A DNA stretch of 64,000 nt from Lachnospiraceae bacterium (GTDB taxonomy: Bacteria; Bacillota; Clostridia; Lachnospirales; Lachnospiraceae), in the NCBI GenBank assembly GCA_009774175.1, contig VSNG01000010.1, forward strand, positions 38,701 through 102,700. Direction: 5' to 3'. Shown one piece after another: positions 35,296 to 44,613 of the stretch. Each line of letters starts with the position of its first letter. Within the stretch, counting starts at the first letter, position 1. The notes below the pieces were generated by a model, which saw only the letters and a list, made by a program, of their open reading frames with translations, was not told the DNA's origin and did no database searches. The position numbers and the translations under genes were made by a program.

Positions 35296-35796
35296 ATGCA
35301 CATTATTTTACATCAGCCGGAGATTCCGGCAAATACGGGAAATATTGGTCGTACCTGTGTGGCAACAGGTACGACTCTCCATTTAATCGAGCCCCTGGGT
35401 TTTCATCTGGATGAAAAATCCATTAAGAGGGCGGGTATGGACTACTGGGAAAGGCTGGATGTTACCAGATATATAAATTTTGAGGAATTTCGGGAAAGGC
35501 ATCCGAATGCAAAAATCTGGTATGCCACAACAAAGGCAAAACGTCTCTATACGGAGGCTGTTTTCGGAAAAGATGATTTTATCATGTTTGGTAAGGAGAG
35601 CGCCGGGATTCCGGAGGAGCTTCTGGTGGAGCATGAGGAGACCTGTATCAGGATTCCCATGCTTGATGAGATACGGTCGTTAAATCTTTCCAATGCGGCG
35701 GCCATCGTACTGTATGAGGCTCTACGGCAGAACGATTTTGCAGGGATGCAGAGGGCGGGGGAGCTGCACCGGCTCAGCTGGCACGAGCACGGCTGA
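35296..35796 (+). CDS. trmL: tRNA (cytidine/uridine-34-2'-O-)-methyltransferase
   Basis: The start is ATG 35296, with GGAGG 5 bases before; the ATG at 35284 lies on the far side of that site. The 166-residue SPOUT methyltransferase has the TrmL pattern 'IILHQPEIPANTGNIGRTC', 'FGKESAGIPEELL' and the knot region 'IRIPMLDEIRSLNLSNAAAIVLYEALRQ'. It methylates the ribose of the wobble base of certain leucine tRNAs. It comes 27 bp after the aminotransferase, at the end of that transcript. Confidence 0.95.
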   Translation: MHIILHQPEIPANTGNIGRTCVATGTTLHLIEPLGFHLDEKSIKRAGMDYWERLDVTRYINFEEFRERHPNAKIWYATTKAKRLYTEAVFGKDDFIMFGKESAGIPEELLVEHEETCIRIPMLDEIRSLNLSNAAAIVLYEALRQNDFAGMQRAGELHRLSWHEHG

Positions 35797-35847
35797 TGTG
35801 GGAGCGGGAAATGCGGGAAAACAGGATCAGCGGATGCTAATGCCCGC

Positions 35848-37272
35848 TTAATCATCGTCTTCCACATCCGACTTTTGCAGGGAGAAAATAAACTCCGTCC
35901 CCACCCCTTCGGTACTTATTACATTGATGTTTTCACCGTGGGCCTGAATGATTTCTTTGGTGATGGACAGGCCAAGACCTGTGCCCTTTTTATCTTTTCC
36001 GCGGGAAAGATCCGACTTGTAGAAACGGTCCCAGATCAGTTTCAGGTCGTCTTTGGGGATGCCGATGCCGCTGTCCTTCACGCTCACAAAAACTTTATTG
36101 TGTTTCTCTGTCGTCTCGATTTTAATCAGGGAATCGTGATGACTGAATTTAATGGCGTTGTCCAGCAGATTGTAAAGCACCTGCTGAATCTTATCCATGT
36201 CTGCGATTACATACATTTCGTCTCCCGTGAGAACCAGTTCGATGCCGATGGTTTTCTGACGGCAGGTGCCTTCAAAGGAGGCGGCTACGTTACGGATTAC
36301 GGCGTTAATTTCAAAATCCGTTTTATTCAGCATAATTCCCTTGGTATTCAGATTATTAAGAGTAAGGAGACTGTTGGTCAGTTTGGTCAGCCGGCTGGTT
36401 TCGTTTAAAACAATATTCAGGTATTTTTCATAGTCGTCCGGGGGAATCGTGCCGTCCAGCATGGCTTTCAGATAACCCTCAATGGAAGTCAGGGGAGAAC
36501 GGAAATCGTGGGAGACATTGGCCACGAATTTTTTCTGGTCGTCCTCCGAGCGGGCAATTTCACTCGCCATATAAGAGAGTGTGGCGGCCAGATAGCCCAT
36601 CTCATCTTCGCTTTCCACGTTAAACTCATAGTGCATGTTGCCGCTGGCATACTGCTCTGTCGCCTCCGTAATTTTGCGCAGAGGGATATAGACCATCTCC
36701 GTGAAAAAAATCAGGATGATCAGGGAAAGTAAAAAAAGGATAATCAGCATAATGTAGGAAATGTTTAAAAGCTGATTTGTACGGGCCTGGATGCTTCCCA
36801 GGGAAGCGTGGATTACCACATAGCCTTTTACTTTATAATTGGAGGTGATGGGGGCAAGTACGCTTAACATTTCCTCGTCGAAGGCCTGAAAAAAATTGCC
36901 GATGGTGTAATAGGAACCGGCTGTGACGGTGGGATCAAAATTTTCCACCATGATTTCGGTTTCCACATTTACGGGGGAAGAGGAATCCAGAATCATTCTT
37001 CCCGAGGGATTGATGATCCAGATGGTAGCGTTCAGGTAAGTGTCCAGAGCGTCCAGCTGGGTCTTTACTGCCTCCAGGGACGCTTCCGTATTGTAGAGGT
37101 CGGTGGCGTAGGTGTTTGCAATAAGGGTTGCCTCCCTGTAAAGGGAATCCGCCGTTTCCTTTGTAAGATGATTGAGGGTCATGTCTGAAACGAAGGTAGC
37201 CACCACCACAAAACCGAACAGGGCAAAGATAATGTAGGCGAGTATTAATTTGAGGTAAAGCGTTTTTCTCAT
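35848..37272 (-). CDS. sensor histidine kinase, HAMP type
   Basis: The 474-residue protein has TM1 (about 8-29), an extracellular domain of about 140 residues, TM2 (about 172-192), HAMP and the phospho-acceptor His255 in 'VANVSHDFRSPLTS'. The ATPase part has 'LLDNAIKFSHH', 'DSGIGIPKDDL' and 'KGTGLGLSITKEI'. It lies 34 bp after its response regulator on the minus strand. Regulator-then-kinase order with mutS2 upstream suggests one transcript. The signal is unknown. Confidence 0.94.
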   Translation of the reverse strand: MRKTLYLKLILAYIIFALFGFVVVATFVSDMTLNHLTKETADSLYREATLIANTYATDLYNTEASLEAVKTQLDALDTYLNATIWIINPSGRMILDSSSPVNVETEIMVENFDPTVTAGSYYTIGNFFQAFDEEMLSVLAPITSNYKVKGYVVIHASLGSIQARTNQLLNISYIMLIILFLLSLIILIFFTEMVYIPLRKITEATEQYASGNMHYEFNVESEDEMGYLAATLSYMASEIARSEDDQKKFVANVSHDFRSPLTSIEGYLKAMLDGTIPPDDYEKYLNIVLNETSRLTKLTNSLLTLNNLNTKGIMLNKTDFEINAVIRNVAASFEGTCRQKTIGIELVLTGDEMYVIADMDKIQQVLYNLLDNAIKFSHHDSLIKIETTEKHNKVFVSVKDSGIGIPKDDLKLIWDRFYKSDLSRGKDKKGTGLGLSITKEIIQAHGENINVISTEGVGTEFIFSLQKSDVEDDD

Positions 37273-37306
37273 ACAGAATACTTCTTTCTTTACATGTTTT
37301 ATACGG

Positions 37307-38008
37307 TTATATCTTGGTTTCGAATTTGTAGCCTACGCCCCAGATTGTTGCAATCCGCCAGCTTTCATGGTCGTTGATTTTTTCACGAAGCCGCTTGACA
37401 TGAACGTCTACGGTGCGGCTGTCACCTATATATTCATAGCCCCAGATCTGATCAAGAAGCTGTTCTCTGGAAAAGACGTGGTTGGGCGAGGAAGCCAGAA
37501 AATAGAGAAGCTCCAGCTCTTTAGGAGGCATTTCCACAGTTTTTCCCATATAAATAACAGAGTAGTTCGTCTGGTTAATGATAAGATCAGGGTATTCCAC
37601 GCTTTTGACATCGGAGTTTTTCGGTTCCGCAACGGCCGGTTTGTACCGGCGCAGGACTGCTTTCACACGGGCTACCAGCTCTTTTGAATCAAAGGGCTTT
37701 TCCATGTAGTCGTCGGCGCCAAGTTCCAGACCGAGCACTTTGTCAAAAACTTCGCCCTTGGCGGACAGCATGATGATGGGCAGGGTGGATTTGGAGCGCA
37801 CCTCGCGGCAGACCTGATAGCCGTCGATTCCCGGAAGCATCAGATCAAGGAGCATCAGATTCGGTTCAAAGCTGTCCACTGCCGACAGGGCAGATTCTCC
37901 GTCGTTTACAATCATCGTTTCAAAGCATTCCTTTGTCAGATAAAGGGAAATCAGCTCCGCAATATTGTTGTCGTCGTCTACAATCAGTATTTTCTGTTTA
38001 TTTACCAT
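37307..38008 (-). CDS. OmpR/PhoB-family response regulator
   Basis: The 233-residue protein has 'VDDDNN' for the acidic pocket, Asp55 in 'LMLLDLMLPG', 'MEKPFDSKELVARV' and a C-terminal winged helix ('PPKELELLYFLASSPNHVFSREQLL', 'VHVKRLREKI'). It is the partner of the kinase encoded downstream. Its AGGAGG ribosome-binding site lies in the 9-bp gap after the mutS2 stop, so it is coupled to mutS2. Confidence 0.96.
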   Translation of the reverse strand: MVNKQKILIVDDDNNIAELISLYLTKECFETMIVNDGESALSAVDSFEPNLMLLDLMLPGIDGYQVCREVRSKSTLPIIMLSAKGEVFDKVLGLELGADDYMEKPFDSKELVARVKAVLRRYKPAVAEPKNSDVKSVEYPDLIINQTNYSVIYMGKTVEMPPKELELLYFLASSPNHVFSREQLLDQIWGYEYIGDSRTVDVHVKRLREKINDHESWRIATIWGVGYKFETKI

Positions 38009-38017
38009 GATATCCTC

Positions 38018-40387
38018 CTATTTAAACTCTGCAATGGTAACGCCCGCGTCGCCTTCGCCAAATTCGCCAAGCCGGAAGCTTTTGACGGTTTTGCTTTTGC
38101 GCAGGTAATTGTGAACGGCCTTGCGCAATGCGCCCGTTCCTTTGCCGTGTACGATGCGGACGCTTGGAAGGTGAGCCAGATAAGCGTCGTCCAGATATTT
38201 GTCCAGTTCGGAAAGAGCCTCGTCCACCGTTTTGCCCAGAAGATTTATTTCTGTGGAGACGGAATAAGACTTGGACATTTTAAGCCTGCCGGAGGAGCTT
38301 CTCTGCATTTTGGCAGTGTTTACCGTTTCTTCTTCCAGTAAAACCAGATCGCTTAAGGAAACCTGGGAGCGGATAATGCCGCATTGTACAAAAAGCTTAC
38401 CGTTTTTGTCGGGAAGGGAGCTGACGGTTCCCTTAAGTCCCATGGAAACAACCTTTACGCTGTCACCCAGCCGGATCTGATTCGGCTTTAACGTTTTGTG
38501 GGCAGGAGCGGTTGTTTTGAGTGAAAGCTTTTCATTCTTTTCAGAAATTTTTTCGCTCACTTTGCGGCGGGATTTTTCCAGATCCTTTATGGAGGAATTT
38601 CCGGCCTTCTGGAAGGTACGGATGGTTTCGTCCGCCAGTTCCTTTGCGTTTTGCAGAATTTCCCGGGCTTCCTCGTTGGCTTCCCTTATGATGCGGTCGC
38701 GGGACTGGTCAATCTTTTCCTGCTTGGATTCCAGACGTTCCTTCAGCGCCTGTATTTCTCTTTTATAGGTTTCGATTTCAGCCTGTTCCTTCTCAATGGT
38801 AAGGCGGCTGTTTTCCAGATTTGCAAGCAGATCCTCGAAGCTTTCCTTATCCTGTGTAATGTGTCTTTTGGCATCCTCGATGATATGATCCGGCAGGCCC
38901 AGCCTTGCGGAAATGGCGAAGGCGTTGCTCTTGCCGGGTATGCCGATGAGCAGGCGGTAAGTGGGCCGGAGAGTCTCCACGTCAAATTCGCAGCAGGCGT
39001 TTTCCACAAAAGGCGTGGAGAGGGCGTAGACCTTTAATTCGCTGTAGTGTGTGGTGGCCATGGTGCGCACGCCACGGCAGTGCAAATGATCCAGAACGGA
39101 AATAGCCAGCGCGGCGCCCTCGGTAGGATCGGTGCCGGCGCCCAGCTCGTCAAAAAGACAGAGACTGTCTTCGTCCGCGTTTTGTAAAATGGATACAATG
39201 CTTGTCATATGGGACGAAAAGGTGGAAAGGCTCTGCTCGATACTCTGTTCATCGCCGATATCCGCATAAACTTCCCGAAAAATGGAAAGCCGGGAGCGGT
39301 CCATGGCGGGAATATGCAGACCCGCCTGCCCCATCAGAGACAAAAGCCCCACAGTTTTTAAGGCAACGGTTTTACCGCCGGTATTGGGGCCTGTGACAAT
39401 GAGCAGATCAAAATCAATGCCAAGCAGAATATCTACGGGCACCACTTTTTTCGCATCTATCAGGGGATGCCGGCCCTTGCGGATATGAATTTGACGCTCC
39501 GTGTTAAACAGCGGCATGGTGGCGTTCTGCTCCATGGCAAGGGAAGCCTTGGCAAAGACAAAGTCAAGGTGAGTCATGGCTTCCTGATTTGCGGCAAGTT
39601 CCCGGGTATAAGCCGCTGTCTGTGCGCTTAAGGAGGCAAGCACAGCTTCGATCTCTTCTTTTTCACGGATAGATAATTCTTTCAGCTCATTGTTCAGATT
39701 GACCACCGCCGCAGGCTCGATGAAAAAGGTAGAACCCGTGGAAGACTGGTCATGAATCATACCGGGCACCTGACTTTTGTATTCCGCCTTTACAGGTATG
39801 CAGTAGCGGTTATCGCGCATGGTAACGACGGCGTCCTGCAAATAGGTGCGCAGGGAGCCGTTTATCATGGAATTCAGCTGGGAATGAATCCGGTCGTTGG
39901 TGATAGCCATGCTGCGCCGGACATGTTTCAGGGCAGGGCTTGCATCGTCGGCAATCTCCTCCTCGGAGAGGATACAGCGGTTAATCTCGTTTGCAACGGG
40001 CGTAAGCGGTTCCAGAGCGTCAAACCAGACGTCGAGAGAATCGCCGGGAATATCGTCCCGCTCTCTGCGGCCATAAGCCTTGATACGGTTTACGTTTTCC
40101 AGAAAGGAGGCGATGCGTAGAAGCTCTGCAATGGAAAGGACGCTTCCAACTTCCAGAGATTTTAAACTCATGCCCAGATCCTTATTGCTGCCAAAAGAAG
40201 TGGAGCCTTTGGCAAAAAGACGGCCAAGAGCGTCCCCGGTCTGGGTCTGCGCCTGACGGATTTTTTCAGGATCGGTCATGGGAAGCAGGGCGGCCGCCAG
40301 CCTTTTACCCGGCTCCGAGGTTGCCTTCTGTGTCAGCTGATCTATAATTTTGTGATATTCCAAAACGCGTAATACTTTTTCATTCAT
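38018..40387 (-). CDS. mutS2: endonuclease MutS2
   Basis: The 789-residue protein has the MutS core without mismatch-recognition domain I, the ATPase Walker A 'GPNTGGKTVALKT' near residue 335, 'DELGAGTDPTEGAALA', a long coiled coil (about 515-620, Glu/Lys/Gln-rich), and the C-terminal Smr nuclease domain ('INLLGKTVDEALSELDKYLDD', 'VRIVHGKGTGALR'). In Firmicutes it acts on stalled or collided ribosomes and was earlier tied to recombination control. The start at 40387 is preceded by only a weak site. The two-component genes follow in the same direction. Confidence 0.97.
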   Translation of the reverse strand: MNEKVLRVLEYHKIIDQLTQKATSEPGKRLAAALLPMTDPEKIRQAQTQTGDALGRLFAKGSTSFGSNKDLGMSLKSLEVGSVLSIAELLRIASFLENVNRIKAYGRRERDDIPGDSLDVWFDALEPLTPVANEINRCILSEEEIADDASPALKHVRRSMAITNDRIHSQLNSMINGSLRTYLQDAVVTMRDNRYCIPVKAEYKSQVPGMIHDQSSTGSTFFIEPAAVVNLNNELKELSIREKEEIEAVLASLSAQTAAYTRELAANQEAMTHLDFVFAKASLAMEQNATMPLFNTERQIHIRKGRHPLIDAKKVVPVDILLGIDFDLLIVTGPNTGGKTVALKTVGLLSLMGQAGLHIPAMDRSRLSIFREVYADIGDEQSIEQSLSTFSSHMTSIVSILQNADEDSLCLFDELGAGTDPTEGAALAISVLDHLHCRGVRTMATTHYSELKVYALSTPFVENACCEFDVETLRPTYRLLIGIPGKSNAFAISARLGLPDHIIEDAKRHITQDKESFEDLLANLENSRLTIEKEQAEIETYKREIQALKERLESKQEKIDQSRDRIIREANEEAREILQNAKELADETIRTFQKAGNSSIKDLEKSRRKVSEKISEKNEKLSLKTTAPAHKTLKPNQIRLGDSVKVVSMGLKGTVSSLPDKNGKLFVQCGIIRSQVSLSDLVLLEEETVNTAKMQRSSSGRLKMSKSYSVSTEINLLGKTVDEALSELDKYLDDAYLAHLPSVRIVHGKGTGALRKAVHNYLRKSKTVKSFRLGEFGEGDAGVTIAEFK

Positions 40388-40561
40388 AATGGTTAAATAA
40401 TCCTTTTCCAGTTTAGGAGAGGAATATTCCTTTCCTGTATAAAATCACATTTATCTTATCATAAATGAGACTTGATTACTATGAAAGATTTTACTTGAAA
40501 ATCTGTGTGTGAATGGGATTTACAAAAAAGGACAGGCGTTCTATACTGAAATTAAAATATA

Positions 40562-40570
40562 TGCTATAAT
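40562..40570 (+). promoter_or_regulatory. extended -10 promoter of the nucleoside operon
   Basis: TGCTATAAT is a perfect extended -10. No good -35 is present at the right distance, as is common for extended -10 promoters. It lies 35 bases before the start of the binding-protein gene. Confidence 0.6.
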
Positions 40571-40604
40571 GATATCTAACAAAAGAAAAGAGGAGGGATA
40601 AATA

Positions 40605-41858
40605 ATGAGAAAAAGGATAATTGCAATGGTGCTTTCGGTGACGATGGTATTTTCACTGGCAGCATGCGGCGGCTCAGATGCGCAGCCGTCCGGGGATGCG
40701 GCGCAAACGGATGAAGCGGCCGCACCTGCTGAATCGGAGGGCGCCGATGAGGCGGCAGGAGCTTCTGAGGGGGCCAGTTCTGACATGAACATTGCCATGA
40801 TTACCGACTCGGGCGATATCACGGACCAGAGCTTTAATCAGACAACCTATGAAGCCTGCAAGGCATGGGCGGAGAGCAACGGCGCGCAGTTTACCTATTA
40901 CAAGCCTGACAGCGATTCCGACGAGGCAAGAAATGCCAGCGTGGATCAGGCGGTAGCGGGCGGCGCCAATGTGATCGTAATGCCGGGTTACATGTTTGCG
41001 GCGGCTATTGTTGCACAGTCCGGCTTATATCCGGATGTTAAATTCGTTGCATTGGACGTAGGCGCCGGCGATATCTGCGAGAAGGGCGTAGGAGAGGGTT
41101 ATGATTACAACCCTGATAACTGGAATGTGGCTGATTACTACAACACAGATAACGTATACAGCTGCACTTATCAGGAGGAGATTTCCGGATATATGGCAGG
41201 CTATGCGGCGGTAAAGCTCGGATACAGGCATCTCGGATTCCTTGGCGGCATGTCCGTACCTGCTGTTACCCGGTTTGGTTATGGATATGTACAGGGCGCG
41301 AACGATGCGGCGAAAGAGCTTGGCATTACAGGCGAGGTGGAAATTGAGTATGTTTGCGGCGGACAGTTCTATGGCGATGCCGATATTACGGCGGCGATGG
41401 ATACATGGTACGGAACAAAGGGTGTGGAAATTGTATTTGCATGCGGCGGCGGCATTTATACTTCCGCGGCTGAGGCGGCAGTGAAGACAGACGGCAAGGT
41501 GATTGGCGTTGACTCCGATCAGGCGCCGGTTATCGACCAGATGAAGGAGGGACTGACGGTTACATCCGCCATGAAGGGACTTTCCGCAACGGTTAATACG
41601 GCGCTCGATGGCATCAGGGACGGAAAGTGGAGCGAATTTGCAGGAAAGATAGACAACCTTGGCATGGTTTCCGAGAACCCGGAGGAAAACTTCGTACAGC
41701 TTCCTATGGAAAGCACACAATGGGGCGACGGATTTACGCAGGATGATTACAAAGCGCTTGTGAAGGAAATTTACAGCGGAAACGTAAAGATTTCGAATGA
41801 TATCTCGGCTATGCCGTCAACCGATGTTAAAGTGACTGATTACGGCAGTATCAAATAA
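40605..41858 (+). CDS. BMP-family nucleoside-binding lipoprotein
   Basis: The 417-residue protein has a lipoprotein signal with lipobox 'SLAACG', an acidic linker rich in Ala/Glu/Ser, and the BMP domain ('IAMITDSGDITDQSFNQTTYEACKAW', 'IVMPGYMFAAAI', 'FVALDVGAG'). It should catch nucleosides outside the cell and feed the ABC transporter encoded next. The ribosome-binding site is AGGAGGG. A hairpin follows this gene, so more binding protein than transporter is expected. Confidence 0.95.
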   Translation: MRKRIIAMVLSVTMVFSLAACGGSDAQPSGDAAQTDEAAAPAESEGADEAAGASEGASSDMNIAMITDSGDITDQSFNQTTYEACKAWAESNGAQFTYYKPDSDSDEARNASVDQAVAGGANVIVMPGYMFAAAIVAQSGLYPDVKFVALDVGAGDICEKGVGEGYDYNPDNWNVADYYNTDNVYSCTYQEEISGYMAGYAAVKLGYRHLGFLGGMSVPAVTRFGYGYVQGANDAAKELGITGEVEIEYVCGGQFYGDADITAAMDTWYGTKGVEIVFACGGGIYTSAAEAAVKTDGKVIGVDSDQAPVIDQMKEGLTVTSAMKGLSATVNTALDGIRDGKWSEFAGKIDNLGMVSENPEENFVQLPMESTQWGDGFTQDDYKALVKEIYSGNVKISNDISAMPSTDVKVTDYGSIK

Positions 41859-41875
41859 CAAACAGTTATGGAAAT

Positions 41876-41920
41876 GGAGGGAGCGGTTTTGCATTTGCAA
41901 GATGCTCCCTCCTGTTTTTT
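41876..41920 (+). terminator. intra-operon terminator/attenuator
   Basis: A perfect 9-bp stem (GGAGGGAGC/GCTCCCTCC) with a 19-nt loop is followed by TGTTTTTT. It lies between the binding protein and the ATPase gene of the same system. Partial termination here would keep the binding protein in excess, as known for many ABC operons. Confidence 0.8.
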
Positions 41921-41939
41921 GGGAGGAGGTAGTTGAAGG

Positions 41940-43484
41940 ATGGACGCGTATGCAATTGAGATGCTGAACATCACGAAAAAATTTCCGGGGATCATAGCGA
42001 ACAACAACATTACACTTCAACTGAAAAAAGGGGAGATTCACGCCCTTCTGGGGGAGAACGGAGCGGGGAAATCCACACTGATGAGCGTGCTTTTCGGATT
42101 GTACCAGCCGGAGGAAGGCGAAATTCGCAAGGATGGGAAGAAGGTTATCATCAATAATCCCAATGACGCCAACGATCTGGGAATCGGAATGGTGCACCAG
42201 CATTTCAAACTGGTGGAGTGCTTCAGTGTTCTTGACAATATCATTCTCGGCGTGGAGACAACCAAAGGGGGGATTTTAAAAAAGGATGAGGCGAAGAAAA
42301 AAGTAATGGAATTGTCCGAGAAATACGGGCTTTTGGTTGATCCGGACGCACTGATTGAGGATATTACAGTTGGTATGCAGCAAAGGACGGAGATTCTAAA
42401 GATGTTGTACCGCGATAACGAAATCCTCATTTTTGACGAACCTACGGCGGTGCTGACACCCCAGGAAATTCAGGAACTTATGTCAATTATGAAAAATCTG
42501 GCGGCGGAGGGCAAGAGCATTCTTTTTATAACCCATAAGCTGGCGGAGATCATGCAGGTGGCGGATCGGTGCAGTGTGCTGAGAAAAGGGAAGTACATAG
42601 GAACTGTGGATATTAAAGACACCACCCCTGAGAAGCTGTCCGCAATGATGGTAGGACGGGATGTTAATTTTGTCGTAGAGAAAAAGCCTGCCGATCCGGG
42701 AGAAGTGGTTCTGGATATCAGGAATATGACCGTGGCGTCGAAGCGGCATAAGAATAATGCCGTAAACAATGTGTCGTTCCAGGTGCGCAGGGGAGAAATT
42801 GTCTGTATCGCCGGAATTGACGGCAACGGGCAGACAGAGTTTGTTTACGGCCTTTCAGGGCTGGAACCGTTAAAGGGCGGCAGTATTACCATGAACGGAA
42901 AGGACATTACCCATGCGTCCATCAGAGAACGGCTGACTTCGGGCATGAGCCATATTCCGGAGGACAGACACAAGCATGGGCTGGTGCTTGATTATTCTCT
43001 TGAGGATAATATTGTTTTGCAGCGATATTTTGAGCCCCGGTTTACGAATAAAGCCGGATTTTTGAAACGCAGGGAGATCAGAGAGTATGCCGATAAGCTG
43101 ATTGAGCAGTACGACATCCGTTCCGGGCAGGGACCTGTCACAAAGGCTCGTTCCATGTCCGGCGGCAATCAGCAGAAGGCAATCGTTGCCCGCGAAATTG
43201 ATAAGAATCCGGAGCTTCTGATTGCGGTGCAGCCCACGAGAGGGCTGGACGTGGGCGCCATTGAATACATTCATAAACAGCTTGTGGCACAGAGGGATGC
43301 GGGAAAAGGCGTCCTGTTGGTCAGTCTGGAGCTGGATGAGGTTATGAATGTATCGGACCGCATTCTTGTTATGTACGAGGGTGAGATTGTAGGAGAATTT
43401 GATCCCAAGGAAGTTACGGTGGAGGAGCTTGGCCTTTATATGGCTGGTTCCGGAAGAAAGGAGGCGGGCGGACATGCGTCATGA
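41940..43484 (+). CDS. nucleoside ABC transporter ATP-binding protein (double ATPase)
   Basis: The 514-residue protein has two fused ABC domains. The first has Walker A 'GENGAGKST', an ABC signature replaced by 'ITVGMQQRTEILK' and Walker B 'ILIFDEPTAVLTP'. The second has a degenerate Walker A ('GIDGNGQTE') and an intact signature 'MSGGNQQKAIVARE'. This split of intact and degenerate parts is usual in the RbsA/NupO type. It couples ATP use to nucleoside import with the two permeases encoded next. Confidence 0.96.
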   Translation: MDAYAIEMLNITKKFPGIIANNNITLQLKKGEIHALLGENGAGKSTLMSVLFGLYQPEEGEIRKDGKKVIINNPNDANDLGIGMVHQHFKLVECFSVLDNIILGVETTKGGILKKDEAKKKVMELSEKYGLLVDPDALIEDITVGMQQRTEILKMLYRDNEILIFDEPTAVLTPQEIQELMSIMKNLAAEGKSILFITHKLAEIMQVADRCSVLRKGKYIGTVDIKDTTPEKLSAMMVGRDVNFVVEKKPADPGEVVLDIRNMTVASKRHKNNAVNNVSFQVRRGEIVCIAGIDGNGQTEFVYGLSGLEPLKGGSITMNGKDITHASIRERLTSGMSHIPEDRHKHGLVLDYSLEDNIVLQRYFEPRFTNKAGFLKRREIREYADKLIEQYDIRSGQGPVTKARSMSGGNQQKAIVAREIDKNPELLIAVQPTRGLDVGAIEYIHKQLVAQRDAGKGVLLVSLELDEVMNVSDRILVMYEGEIVGEFDPKEVTVEELGLYMAGSGRKEAGGHAS

Positions 43485-44613
43485 TTCCGATAAGAAGGAG
43501 AGCATTTTAAGAAACAGCGGCGTTCAGACGATTTTGGCATCGCTTCTTTGCATCATCCTCGGTCTGCTGGTAGGTTATGTGGTTTTGCTGATCATCAATC
43601 CTGGCGGCGCGGGAAAGGCAATCCTTGCGATTATCAAAAATTTTCTCTATTATCCCAGCGCGGCGGCGGCAAAAAAGTATTTTGGCACTACGCTGGTAAA
43701 AGCGTCGGCCCTTCTGATGTGTTCTCTGTCCGTGCTGTTTGCCTACAAGGTGGGGCTCTTTAATATCGGCGCGGCGGGCCAGTATGTGGTTGGCGTGGGC
43801 GCCTGTCTGTATCTTGCGCTTGCATGCGGTATGCCCTGGTATGTATGTCTGATCGCGGCGGTTCTGGTTGCGGCAGCGGCAGGGGGACTTTCCGGGGCGC
43901 TCAAGGCGTACTTTAATGTAAATGAGGTTATCTCCTGTATTATGCTGAACTGGATCGGACTGTACTGTGTCAACATGCTGCTGTCACAGGTGAAAGAGCA
44001 GTCCACTCCCTACACGAAATCCCTGTCCAGCACGAATAAAAACGCGCTGCTTCCGAATGTGGGATTGGACGGGCTGTTTTCCAACAATGAATTTGTAACG
44101 CTCGGGCTCCTGCTCAGTGTGGTCATGGCGGTGCTTGTTTGGGTTGTGCTGGAGAAGACCAGATTCGGATACGAGCTGAAAGCCACGGGCATGAATAAGC
44201 AGGCGGCGAAATACTGCGGTATGCGTGAGAAGAGAAATATTATTCTGACGATGATGATTGCCGGCGGACTGGCCGGTTTTGGCGCGGGTATTTTTTACCT
44301 GACGGGAATCGAGCAGTGGATGGTTCAGCAGACATCGGTTCCGGCTATGGGATTTAATGGAATTGCGGCGGCGTTCCTCGGCGGACTGAATCCTGTCGGC
44401 ACTATTTTTTCGTCGTACTTTATACAACATATAACGAGCGGCGGCACTTATGTGGATAAAACCATGTACTGCACGCAGATATCCGACCTGATTTCTGCGT
44501 TTATCATTTATCTGTGCGGTTTCGTGCTTTTCTTCAAATTGTGGTTGAACAGATTTCTTGATAAACGGGAAGAAAGAGAGATCAGAACGGAACAGAAGGG
44601 AGGGGAAGCATAA
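43474..44613 (+). CDS. nucleoside ABC transporter permease 1
   Basis: ATG 43474 follows GGAGGCGG and overlaps the ATPase gene by 11 bp. The 379-residue protein has about nine or ten membrane helices and the permease phrase 'FNIGAAGQYVVGVGAC' of the BPD_transp_2 family. It forms the membrane channel with the second permease. Its stop (TAA) shares one base with the next start (TAATG), so translation is coupled. Confidence 0.95.
   Translation: MRHDSDKKESILRNSGVQTILASLLCIILGLLVGYVVLLIINPGGAGKAILAIIKNFLYYPSAAAAKKYFGTTLVKASALLMCSLSVLFAYKVGLFNIGAAGQYVVGVGACLYLALACGMPWYVCLIAAVLVAAAAGGLSGALKAYFNVNEVISCIMLNWIGLYCVNMLLSQVKEQSTPYTKSLSSTNKNALLPNVGLDGLFSNNEFVTLGLLLSVVMAVLVWVVLEKTRFGYELKATGMNKQAAKYCGMREKRNIILTMMIAGGLAGFGAGIFYLTGIEQWMVQQTSVPAMGFNGIAAAFLGGLNPVGTIFSSYFIQHITSGGTYVDKTMYCTQISDLISAFIIYLCGFVLFFKLWLNRFLDKREEREIRTEQKGGEA

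Noticed and set aside
40440..40600. Purine riboswitch before the nucleoside operon
   Set aside because: No conserved purine-aptamer loops were found; only an extended -10 promoter is supported.
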